Source: UTCFX2 sp963726375
GTDB taxonomy: Bacteria > Chloroflexota > Anaerolineae > Anaerolineales > UBA4823
NCBI GenBank assembly: GCA_963726375.1
Contig: CAVSCE010000009.1
Span: forward strand, 558,001-622,000
Reading direction: 5' to 3'
Length of the DNA: 64,000 nucleotides
In this document: positions 55,461-64,000 of the stretch, one piece after another
How positions within the stretch are numbered: the first letter of the stretch is position 1
Layout: the number at the start of each line of letters is the position of its first letter
Position numbers and translations under genes: made by a program
The notes under the pieces: generated by a model
What the model was told of the DNA's origin: nothing
The model's database searches: none
The model's input: only the letters and a program-made list of their open reading frames with translations

Positions 55461-57033
55461 ATGATGACATCGATCGACAGCAACACATCCATACCTGGAA
55501 AGCCACGGATCCAAAAGTTGGAGATGTGCAATATCACGAAAAGATTTCCTGGTGTATTGGCGAATGAGCAAGTTTGCATCGATGTAAAAGCTGGTGAAGT
55601 CTTGGCACTCCTTGGTGAGAATGGAGCAGGCAAAAGCACTTTGATGCGCCAGCTTTATGGTCTTTACAGGCCTGATCATGGTGAAATATTGATTAATGGT
55701 CAACCGCAGGTTTTTCGATCACCATCTGATGCTATCCATGCTGGCATTGGAATGATCCATCAACACTTTATGCTCGTGTCAACGTTAACTGTTGCACAAA
55801 ATGTTGCCTTAGGATTGAAGTCTTCACGCGAGCCTCTGCTTGACCTGGAGAAAATCACCCCGGAAATAGAAAAACTTAGCCAGACGTATGGCTTAAAAGT
55901 GGATCCATCGGCATATGTCTGGCAGCTTTCGGTAGGAGAACAGCAAAGGGTTGAGATCATCAAAGCCCTTTATCGCGGCGCCAGCCTGATCATACTGGAT
56001 GAGCCAACCGCAGTCCTTACTCCGCAAGAGGTGGATGATCTCTTTATCACGTTGAAGAGAATGGTAAACGAAGGACATGCATTGATTTTCATTTCCCATA
56101 AATTGCATGAAGTATTGGCGATCAGCAACCGTGTTACTGTGCTGCGAGATGGGAAAAGTATCGGAACCTGCAATACTTCAGAAGTCAGCCGCGACGAGCT
56201 GATTCGATATGATGGTCGGTCGAGAAGTAAAACCGCTTGCACCTCAGCCTCGCAAAGCGGGATCTGCTCGACTGAAAATCGAAGGTATCCATACGATGGG
56301 GGATCGGGGTTCGGAGGCTTTAAAGGGTGTAAATCTCGACGTTCATTCTGGTGAGATTGTTGGCCTGGCCGGGGTCTCCGGAAACGGACAGCGCGAGCTG
56401 GCTCAGTGCCTTGCCGGTCTTAGGAAAGTCACAAGCGGAAAAATCAATATTAATGACCAGGATATGACCGAAGCGACACTCAAAGAACGGATAAAAGCAG
56501 GTCAGGCTTATATCCCTGAAGAGAGAATCCGCGATGGTGCAATCCGAGATTTTTCAGTGGAAGAAAATGTCTTCCTGCATGAGCATAATTCCCCAGAATA
56601 CACAAAATGGATCTTCTTAAACCTTCCTAAAATGGCCGCCCATGCCCAGAACCTAGTTGACCAATTCTCGGTAAAGACTCCCGACTTGAATACTCCGATA
56701 AAGAACCTCTCAGGCGGAAATATCCAGAAATTAATCCTTGCGCGCGAGCTTTCACGCAAGCCAAAAATTCTTATCGCCGCACAGCCTACTCGCGGCGTTG
56801 ACATCGGTGCAACCGAATATATCCACAAACGTCTGATGGAACAGCGCGAGATTGGAACTGCAATCCTTCTGATCTCGGAAGACCTGGACGAAATCAGGAC
56901 GCTATCCGATCGGATTGCAGTGATCTTTGATGGCCAGATCATGGGTATTGTCGGAAGAGGCGAGGCGACCGTTGAAGAGATCGGTCTTATGATGGCAGGC
57001 GTTCCAATGGAGAAACAAACTGCCGCGGCCTGA
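55461..57033 (+). pseudogene. Nucleoside-type ABC transporter ATPase (NupO-like), one frameshift
   Basis: Two tandem ABC domains of the sugar/nucleoside type. The first has Walker A LLGENGAGKSTLMRQLYG, signature LSVGEQQRVEIIKAL and LIILDEPTAVLTPQE. One inserted T near 56207 (CGATATGATGG) breaks RMMVGREVK, a family mark. The second domain has AGVSGNGQRELAQCLAG and LSGGNIQKLILARELS. The degenerate Walker A in domain 2 is normal for this family. The repaired length is about 524 residues. It energises the transporter made by the two permeases and the lipoprotein upstream. Confidence 0.9.
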
Positions 57034-57077
57034 CGTTCTCCATCAGTAGAAACAATAATCTACACGCATCAGGTAGA

Positions 57078-57093
57078 TTAGGTGTCAACCTAA
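57078..57093. repeat. Inverted repeat upstream of the second BMP gene
   Basis: TTAGGT-GTCA-ACCTAA is a perfect 6-base inverted repeat in the 289-base gap between the two transporter copies. It has the size of a repressor operator and could serve the GntR-type regulator. No second copy was found upstream of the other operon genes. Confidence 0.25.
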
Positions 57094-57322
57094 CTGATAA
57101 ATCCAGTACAATTTACTATGGACGAACTTGCAGTCTCGATGTATGCTTATGCTGCAGAAGATTCTGCGCATTAATCAGTTCAAAATATATCGTGGTCAAA
57201 TCCATAATAGAAATGCTGGAAGGCATGGATGAAAGGAGGCTGACTTTCCAATAATCATCGGATGAAAGAAATTGATGGATGGTTAACCAAACATTTTTCA
57301 CATAAATCTACGGAGGAGTAAT

Positions 57323-58606
57323 ATGCAAACCAAAACGCTTTGGCGGCTCGTAACCTTCCTCGCTATTCTTGCGATGGTCATCTCTGCTTGCGGACAAGGT
57401 GCAAATCCACCTCCCGCACAACCAGCAGAGCCTCAGCAAACCCAGGCTCCACAAGTTGAACCGACCAAACCACCAGAAGAAACCGGTGGCTTTCAAATCC
57501 CGGATATCGAAGAGGGGAAGTTCAATGTCGCGATGGTCTTGATCGGCCCGCATGATGATGGCGGTTGGTCGCAGGCGCATTACGAAGGTCTGGAATATGT
57601 TGCAGCAAAATGTCCCGAATGTCCATACTGCCTATATTGAGAACGTCCCTGAAGGCGCCGATTCGGAGCAGGTGTTCCGCAGCCTTGCCCGCAAAGGATT
57701 CAACCTGATCTTCGGCACTTCTTTCGGTTTCATGGATCCGATGGAAATCGTCGCAGGTGAATTTCCGGACACTATATTTCATCCATATCAGCGGCTACAA
57801 GTCAAACTCGACGAATTTTGGCAATCTTGTTCGGCGCTATGGAAAACATGAAATATCTGGCTGGGATGCTTGCCGGTGCCCGGGCAAAGATGGATGGCAA
57901 TCCCAAGCTTGGGCTACATGGCTACCTTCCCGATCCCAGAAGAAATTCGCCTGGGAAATGCGATTGCCCTTGGTATGAAGGAGACCTGCCCCGAATGCAC
58001 GATGGACGTGCGCTGGATCAACACCTGGCACGATCCGGTCATTGAGAAAGAAGCTGCTGCTTCGTTGTTCGATGCTGGCGCCCAGGTGGTTTTCACCGGT
58101 GCGGATACTCCCGCCGTTGCGGATGTCGCTCAGGAAAAAGGCAAATGGGGTATTACCTATGACTGGTCTGGTTCCTGCAAAGTCGAGCGCTGCCTGACAG
58201 CTCCTTATTGGAACTGGGGTCCGGTTTATGCGCATGTCGCCAAAGGTCTCATTGATGAGACCTATAAAGTCGGATGGGATTACTTTGATGCTGATTCAGG
58301 CGGTCTTGGCCTGTTCGGCTTCATGGAAGGTCAGGAGCTGACCATCGGTGTGAAAGACCTGCCCCCTGAGGTGATCGACGAAGGTAAAGGATACCCTGGC
58401 AAAGATGCTGGCAGGTGAATTCAACCGCTTCGATGTCTTCTCTGGCGAGATCAAAGATAATCAGGGCAAAAGTGATTGTTCCGGCTGGCGAAAAGATGGT
58501 GCAGGCTGACCTGGATCAGTTCCCTCCTGGAGCTCCAGGCCTGGAATGCAAATACTGCATGTAGTGGTGGTCTGAAGGCATCACTGCTGAGCTTCCGAAA
58601 CACTAA
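57323..58606 (+). pseudogene. Second BMP-family lipoprotein, heavily frame-disrupted
   Basis: The lipobox MVISAC and a Pro/Gln/Glu-rich linker start the protein, followed by VAMVLIGPHDDGGWSQAHYE. The BMP core then runs through several frames: NVPNVHTAYIENVPEGADSE, KGFNLIFGTSFGFMDPMEI, GARAKMDGNPKLG, PIPEEIRLGNAIALGM and HVAKGLIDETYKVGWDYFD. I count about six single-base shifts (near 57612, 57785, 57830, 57915, 58385 and 58469) and a TAG at 58560-58562 where the frame reads CKYCM-x-WWSEG. The expected end is TAA 58604-58606. It is not a copy of the first BMP gene but a distinct paralogue. Either decay or a poor-quality sequence stretch explains it. Confidence 0.8.
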
Positions 58607-58623
58607 TAATTGAACTTATCAGG

Positions 58624-58684
58624 AGGCCAGAACCTCGATCTGTTTGTGTCATGAAATCCATGTCATAAGACAAGGTTCTGGCCT
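58624..58684. repeat. Long-loop hairpin between second BMP gene and ATPase
   Basis: AGGCCAGAACCT (58624-58635) pairs perfectly with AGGTTCTGGCCT (58673-58684). The loop is 37 bases, with an inner TGTC/GACA pairing. No T-run follows, so it may be an mRNA processing or stability element rather than a terminator. Confidence 0.55.
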
Positions 58685-58720
58685 CTCAGCCGTCTTAGAA
58701 ATTATACTCCAGGAGAGACT

Positions 58721-60296
58721 ATGACCGATCAGACTCGCAGATAGATCAAATATCCCCTTCTTCAATCTCGCCAGTTGTTATTGAAATGCGCGGTATCAGT
58801 CAAAGCGATTTCCGGGCGTTCTTGCGAACGACCATGTGATTTTGAACTGAAGCATGGTGAGATCCATGCATTTTGGGCGAAAATGGCGCAGGAAAAAGCA
58901 CCTTGATGAACATCCTGGCAGGGATGTACCGGCAAGATTCAGGTGTTGTAATTATCAATGGAAATCCGGTTTCATTATCATCTCCCACGCGATGCCATTC
59001 AGGCGGGCATTGGGATGATCCACCAGCATTTTATGCTGGTTCCCACCCAAACGGTCACGGAAAATATCCTGCTTGGCTTGAATGAACCGCGTTTCATCAT
59101 GAATTTACCTCATTTTGATGAAATCATTGCAGATTGGGGGAAAAGTTTGGTTTGCAGGTCGATCCACGAGCGAAAATCTGGCAGCTTTCTGTCGGTGAGC
59201 AGCAGCGGGTCGAAATACTAAAAATGCTTTACCGTGGCGCAGAAGTGCTGATCATGGATGAGCCCACTGCAGTGTTGGCCCCACAAGAGATCGAAGTGTT
59301 GTTCAATACCCTTCGAACGATGGTCGCAGAAGGAAAATCGATCATCTTCATCAGCCACAAACTGCAAGAAGTGATGGCGATCGCAGACCGGGTAACCGTG
59401 CTCCGCAAAGGAAAGGTGACTGCGGCAGGTTTGAATGCTCATGGCGCGACTCGCCAGGAGCTGGCTCGAGAGATGGTAGGGAGAGAGGTCATTTTCCACC
59501 TGGAAAAGAAGAGCCAAGCAGCCTGGCGAAGTCGTGCTCAGTCTCCAGGATATCCACGCCGATAAATGATAAAGGCTTGCCTGCCCTGCGCGGGGTTTCG
59601 TTTGAGGTACGATGCCGGCGAAATTGTTGGGTTGGCAGGAGTGGCTGGGAATGGTCAAAGCGAGCTCGCCCAGGTAATTTCTGGCTTGCGAAATTGCGCC
59701 CAGGGGAAAGTCGAATTGAAAGGTGAGGTCATCTGCAACCAATCCTCATTGTTTGCAATCCAAAAGGGTCTTGCCTATATCCCAGAAGATCGAACACATG
59801 TAGGTTCGGCGCCAAACTTAAGCGTTACAGACAATGTGATCATGAAGAACATACCGTCAGCCCCCGATTGGACAGGGCTGGATGGTCGATATGAAGGCTG
59901 CCACACGTTTCGCGAATGAGTTAAAGAAGCTTACGATATCATCGTGCCAACAGTTGAGACCCCGGTGCGACTGCTTTCCGGGGCAACCTGCAGCGTGTGA
60001 TCCTGGCCGGGAAATTTCTGGTCAGCCGTCATTTATTGCTGCAGTCCAACCTACCCGTGGCCTGGATGTCGGCGCAATCGAAGGTGTGCAAAGACTTGCT
60101 CCTGGCCCAGCGTGAAGCCGGCGCGGCGATCCTTCTGATCTCCGAAGAACTGGAAGAATTAATCGAGCCTGAGCGATCGGATCATCGTGATTTACGAAGG
60201 ACGGATCATGGGAGAGATGGAAAGCGACCTTGAAACGATCGGTATGATGATGACCGGTACTCCGCTTGAGAAAATCCAGGAACAGGAGCAGCTGTA
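58721..60296 (+). pseudogene. Second ABC transporter ATPase, heavily frame-disrupted
   Basis: ATG 58721 has AGGAG upstream. Pieces in several frames reproduce a two-domain ATPase: GENGAGKSTLMNILAGMYRQ, GIGMIHQHFMLVPTQTVTEN, LSVGEQQRVEILKMLYRG, VLIMDEPTAVLAPQEIEVL, GLAGVAGNGQSELAQVISGL, IPEDRTHVGSAPNLSV and LLISEELEEL. The expected end is TAA 60294-60296. I estimate ten or more single-base shifts and one early TAG near 58741. Coding text between the breaks is well conserved and nothing is deleted. It parallels the intact-looking ATPase at 55461. Confidence 0.8.
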
Positions 60297-60310
60297 AGGA
60301 TGGCTGAAAT

Positions 60311-61445
60311 ATGGCTTTCACACCAGACAGTACACACCGAAAGATGCTTCCTTATCGTATCCGTCTAGAGCCACGTCTTGAGGAACCACCCCGTTGGTTT
60401 CCCTGGCTGTCTCTGTTGGTGCGGTCCTGGTTGCTCTGATTATTGGAGGAATAATCATTGTTTTCTCTGGAGGTGATCCATTCAGCTCATATATCCATAT
60501 CGCAAGGCTTCATTTGGGAATCTGGGAGTTTTTTCGGATACGATCGTAAAGGCAACACCTTTCATACTGGTGGGTCTGGCTTGTTCGGTTGCATTTCGAA
60601 TGCGCCTGTGGAATATCGGTGCAGAAGGGCAGTTTTTCCTGGGCGCCTTTGGAGCCAGTGCGGTGATTCTGATCCCCGTGCTGCCTGAGAAACCCCGACC
60701 TGGATATTTATCCTTGTGACGATGATCGCGGCAGGCATCTTGCGGTGCGCTCTGGGCTTTTATCCCCGGCATTCTTAAGGCGAAGTTGAACGTCAATGAA
60801 ATCATCACAACCTTGATGATGAACTATATCGCCTTATCCTTGATCAATTATTTTATTTTTGCGTGTCTGGACCGAGGGCGGTTTCCAGATGAGCCCTATG
60901 TTCCCAAAGAACGCCTGGCTGCCACGATTGACGGATTTTGGCGAGCCGGATCCCGGCATTCCGTGGATTGACTACCCACCTTGGGTTGATTGTCGGGCTC
61001 GGTGATGGCTGTAGTCGTGTGGTTTGGTGATCTTATCGCAGCCGTTGGGGATATGAAATTCGGCTGATTGGCGATAACCCCCGCGCAGCTCGCTATGCAG
61101 GGATCAATATCAGCCGCAATATCGTTCTGGTCATGATGTTTTCTGGCGCTCTTGCCGGGCTTGGCTGGCGTGTCCGAAATCACCGGTGTTGTTCACCGCC
61201 TTCAATCAGCCATTTCTCCTGGATACGGATTTACCGGGATTATTATCGCCTGGCTTGCAAAACTCAATCCTTTTGCAGTTGTCCTGGTTTCGGTTTTGTT
61301 TGGGGCATTAATCCTGGCCGGGCGAGAAATTCAACCGTCCGGAGTACCCAAGATGATCCAGGGGATCATCCTGGTTTGTCTGATCGCAAGCGACTTCTTG
61401 CTGCGATATCGAGTTCGCATTGAGCGAGTGCAGGAGGAGGCTTGA
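60311..61445 (+). pseudogene. Second ABC permease (NupP-like), heavily frame-disrupted
   Basis: Joined frames give MAFTPDSTHRKMLPYRIRLE at the start. They continue with KATPFILVGLACSVAFRMRL-like and NIGAEGQFFLGAFGASAV text, KAKLNVNEIITTLMMNYIAL, then IGDNPRAARYAGINISRN and SPGYGFTGIIIAWLAKLNPF. The last stretch (61152-61445) is in one frame. At least seven shifts are needed. The product is the first permease of the second transporter. Confidence 0.75.
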
Positions 61446-61447
61446 TC

Positions 61448-62423
61448 ATGGATGCGATATTGATCATTTTACAAGCGGGCGTAGCCAGTGGAACAGTATT
61501 ACTTTTTGCGACTATTGGAGAGCTTTTTGCTGAGCGTTCAGGAGTTCTCAACCTTGGTGTGGAAGGGATGATGCTGGTTGGCGCGATGAGCGCTTTTAGC
61601 ATTGCTGTTGAGACAGGCAATCCATGGCTGGGTGTACTTGTGGCCATGATTGCTGCTGGTTTGTTGAGTCAGATCCATGCATTCATCACGATTACGCTCC
61701 ATGGCCGACCAGGTAGTATCAGCGGTCTGGCATTAACTTTCCTTGGAACTGGGATCAGCCTGGTCTTGGGTGAAGGTTTGAGCAAAGCAGGAACAATTTC
61801 TCTTCTTCCGAAATTTTCCATCCCTATACTCAGCCAAATCCCCATCCTGGGAGATATTTTCTTTACCAACCACAGCGTATTGGTATATTTTGGGTACCTA
61901 CTCATTCCACTAGCCTGGTATTACATCAACCGTACCCGTCCAGGCATGCACCTCCGCGCAGTTGGTGAATACCCGGCAGCTGCCGATGCCCTGGGGATCA
62001 ATGTTTTCCGGCTGCGATATTTTTACGTTTTCGTTGGCGGTGTTTTAGCCGGACTGGCTGGTGCTACAATCAGTTTAGCCGTAGCGCCTGGATGGTTCAG
62101 CGAGCTGACGACCGCAGGTCAGGGATGGATTGCAATTGGCTTGGTGATCTTCGCCCAGTGGGACCCCGTTCAAGCAGCGGTTGGGTCATATGCTTTTGGC
62201 GCTTTGCGCCGGCTGATCCTGGATATCCAGGGTCCAATGATGCTTCTCGGCATTGCCTAATCCTTTTTATTTCAATCCTTATTGGGGTTTCTTTTTACAA
62301 ATGATCCCTTATGCCTTCACGATCATCGTATTGGTGATTGGTTCACGCGAAGCGATCCGAAAACGAATGGGGTCACCTGCTGCGCTAGGAACTCCTTACA
62401 TTCGCGGTGAGCGAGGTCTGTAA
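61448..62423 (+). pseudogene. Second ABC permease (NupQ-like), one frameshift near the C-terminus
   Basis: An intact first part of 271 residues with ATIGELFAERSGVLNLGVEG, LTFLGTGISLVLGEGLSKAG, RAVGEYPAAADALGINVF and TAGQGWIAIGLVIFAQWDPV. A shift near 62258 leads to NPFYFNPYWGFFLQMIPYAF and IRKRMGSPAALGTPYIRGER, ending at TAA 62421-62423. The repaired length is about 325 residues. It is the best-preserved gene of the second transporter. ATG 61448 follows the end of the preceding permease by two bases. Confidence 0.85.
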
Positions 62424-62481
62424 GCAGCAGATGCTGTAAGGATGAAGGTTTTAAATTCAATTTAGCTTTAGGAGTATTTAG

Positions 62482-63732
62482 ATGAGAAAGTTTCTCGGTT
62501 ACAAATGTTCAATTTGCGGGTCAGAATTTCCGCCCGATGAACAAATTTATACCTGTCCAAAAGACCAGGGAAACCTGGATGTTGTTTTAGACTTTGCAGG
62601 CATTCACATTGCCTTGGGACCTTCAGGTCTGCCATTAGCGGGTGAACCGTCTCTCTGGCGCTATCTACCACTCCTGCCAGTGCCCGATCCTGGTGGATTG
62701 GGAACAACACTTCGACTTGCCGGTTGGACGCCTGTCCTCAACCCTGATCGTCTTGCCGGAGAATTGGGATTAGAAAAGCTCTGGATTAAGGATGAAAGCA
62801 GGAATCCGACTGCTTCATTCAAAGACCGGGCCAGTGCAATCGTCGTCAGTAGGGCTCGTGAGATTAATGCGGAAGTGATCGTCACTGCATCCACCGGAAA
62901 CGCTGGCGCTGCATTGGCTGGGATGTCTGCAGCCGTCGGTCAAAAAGCTGTCATTTTTGCTCCGAAAACCGCTCCTCCTGCAAAAGTAGCTCAGCTGCTG
63001 GTTTTCGGCGCACAAGTGCTGCTCGTTGACGGCACCTATGATGATGCATTTGACCTGACAATTCAGGCAGCGGCTGAATTTGGATGGTATTGCCGGAATA
63101 CGGGATTTAACCCTTTCACTGCTGAAGGAAAAAAGACTGCCGGTTTGGAAATTTGGGATTGGCACAGAAGTTCTGACCTGAGGTTCCCAATTTCCGACTT
63201 GAATGTTTTTGTTTCTGTTGGAGATGGGAATATTATCTCTGGAATTCATAAAGGATTTAAAGATTTGGTTTCGCTCGGCTGGATTGAAAAACCTCCTCGA
63301 ATATTCGGGGTTCAGGCAGAAGGCTCAGCAGCCATTGCTAATGCTTTCAATTCAGGAACAGAGACCATCATTCCAGTTCAGGCGAAGACGATTGCAGACA
63401 GCATCTCCGTGGATCTACCTCGGGATGGTGTTCGAGCAGTCCGGGCAGTGTCCCAAACTGGCGGACAATATGTAATCGTTAGAGATGAAGAAATCATTTC
63501 ATCAATTGCCCAAATGGGAAAAGTTGGCATCTTTGCAGAACCTGCCGGAGCAACCGCATATGCAGGTCTCCAAAAGGCGGTTCAGCTTGGTTTCATAGGC
63601 TCGACCGATCCTGTGCTGGTGTTAAACACTGGAAGCGGGCTGAAAGATGTACGCGCAGCGATGCAAGCTGTCAAAGAAGCTCCAATTATCGAACCAAGTC
63701 TGGATGCCTTGAAACGTCAGATGGGTTTATGA
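62482..63732 (+). CDS. thrC: Threonine synthase-like PLP enzyme with N-terminal zinc ribbon
   Basis: An intact 416-residue fold-type II PLP enzyme. The N-terminus has two Cys pairs (YKCSICGSEFPPDEQIYTCP), a rubredoxin-like ribbon common in bacterial threonine synthases. The PLP Lys is in NPTASFKDRASAIV, and the cofactor phosphate loop is ASTGNAGAALAGM. VGDGNIISGIHKGFKDL and LNTGSGLKDVRAA complete the family pattern. It makes threonine from O-phosphohomoserine, but threonine synthase-like lyases also exist. TTTAGGAG precedes the ATG. No other threonine gene is near, and the position after a nucleoside transporter leaves some doubt about substrate. Confidence 0.85.
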   Translation: MRKFLGYKCSICGSEFPPDEQIYTCPKDQGNLDVVLDFAGIHIALGPSGLPLAGEPSLWRYLPLLPVPDPGGLGTTLRLAGWTPVLNPDRLAGELGLEKLWIKDESRNPTASFKDRASAIVVSRAREINAEVIVTASTGNAGAALAGMSAAVGQKAVIFAPKTAPPAKVAQLLVFGAQVLLVDGTYDDAFDLTIQAAAEFGWYCRNTGFNPFTAEGKKTAGLEIWDWHRSSDLRFPISDLNVFVSVGDGNIISGIHKGFKDLVSLGWIEKPPRIFGVQAEGSAAIANAFNSGTETIIPVQAKTIADSISVDLPRDGVRAVRAVSQTGGQYVIVRDEEIISSIAQMGKVGIFAEPAGATAYAGLQKAVQLGFIGSTDPVLVLNTGSGLKDVRAAMQAVKEAPIIEPSLDALKRQMGL

Positions 63733-63763
63733 TTTTGTCTGCCGAAGATATCGTGATCATATC

Positions 63764-64000
63764 ATGATCAAACCTGTTCTAAGCATTGTCGCCCCTGTTT
63801 TCAATGAATTCAGCTACTCTGCCTGAGTTTTACCGCCGAGTGTCTGAGACTATGCAGGCAACTGGCGAACCCTGGGAATTGATATTAGTTGACGACGGAT
63901 CGCAAGATACATCTGCAGAAATTATTTGCGATTTGGCCAGCCGAGATTACCATATCCGTCCTGTGATCTTTGCGCGAAATTTTGGCCATCAGCTTGCGGT
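63764..64000 (+). pseudogene. Family-2 glycosyltransferase, partial and frameshifted
   Basis: From ATG 63764 the start reads MIKPVLSIVAPVFNE, the classic GT2 opening. A one-base shift near 63810 leads to ATLPEFYRRVSETMQATGEP, then LILVDDGSQDTSAEI with the nucleotide-binding DDGS, and FARNFGHQLAV at the window edge. This is the N-terminal half of a DPM1/ArnC-like glycosyltransferase. The rest lies outside the window. It is 31 bases downstream of the threonine synthase-like gene. Confidence 0.8.

Noticed and set aside
58560..58562. TAG near the end of the second BMP lipoprotein as pyrrolysine
   Set aside because: The gene has about six frameshifts as well, the site is not catalytic, and no pyl gene is near. 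Nonsense change or error is simpler.
58624..58684. Intrinsic terminator between the second BMP gene and ATPase
   Set aside because: The stem is perfect but the loop is 37 bases and no T-run follows, so it is listed as a hairpin repeat only.
1..64000. CRISPR arrays, rRNA genes, prophage or complete insertion sequences
   Set aside because: No regularly spaced repeats, rRNA segments, transposase, integrase or phage structural genes were seen on either strand.

Overview
The window looks like a chromosomal stretch of an Anaerolineae-type (Chloroflexota) bacterium. This is inferred from gene content and arrangement: a sufC-sufB-sufD-sufS-sufU-Rieske operon facing a sufR-like repressor, a K+-independent H+-pyrophosphatase, Pro/Thr-rich linkers in wall enzymes, a DUF2207 protein with a Cys-Ala tail, and several radical SAM genes. 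No rRNA, CRISPR array, prophage or complete insertion sequence is visible. One tRNA-Lys(UUU) gene lies on the minus strand near 41.5 kb.

Layout. 0-2.1 kb: a DsbA-like thiol oxidoreductase whose first active-site Cys codon is TGA followed by a bacterial SECIS-like hairpin, then a HAD phosphatase and a YjbQ protein. 2.2-7.6 kb: a plus-strand cassette of a zinc-ribbon membrane protein, a DUF2207 protein ending in seven alternating Cys/Ala, a radical SAM/SPASM enzyme with a PqqD-like N-terminal domain, a cluster-less degenerate paralogue of it, and a methyltransferase. 7.7-13 kb: minus-strand sugar catabolism (ribulokinase, alcohol dehydrogenase, M24 protein, fucose/arabinose isomerase). 13.3-20.7 kb: Fe-S assembly. 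20.9-25.8 kb: a secreted metalloprotease and wall enzymes (amidase, L,D-transpeptidase). 25.8-36.3 kb: DegV, sugar epimerase, AbrB-radical SAM, LarA, DUF4432, rhamnulokinase, and GDP-mannose synthesis (manB, manC) with an ArsR-type regulator. 36.3-43.6 kb: recJ, small DNA-binding and hypothetical genes, comB-like, tRNA-Lys, P1 peptidase, EamA exporter. 43.7-46 kb: hppA. 46.5-57 kb: adenine deaminase, GntR regulator, two carbamoyltransferase paralogues, carbamate kinase and a nucleoside-type BMP/ABC transporter, which together read as nucleoside/purine uptake and catabolism with ATP recovery from carbamoyl phosphate. 57.3-62.4 kb: a second, heavily frame-disrupted copy of that transporter. 62.5-64 kb: a threonine synthase-like enzyme and the start of a family-2 glycosyltransferase.

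Caution on sequence quality. Many genes are broken by single-base insertions or deletions, several in homopolymers, while the protein on both sides of each break stays conserved. They include sufB, sufC, sufD, recJ, manB, manC and rhaB. I therefore annotate such loci as one gene with a likely sequencing or assembly indel. By contrast 41.5-55.4 kb is essentially free of breaks. The strongest novelty candidates are the TGA-containing DsbA and the radical SAM pair next to the Cys-Ala-tailed membrane protein.
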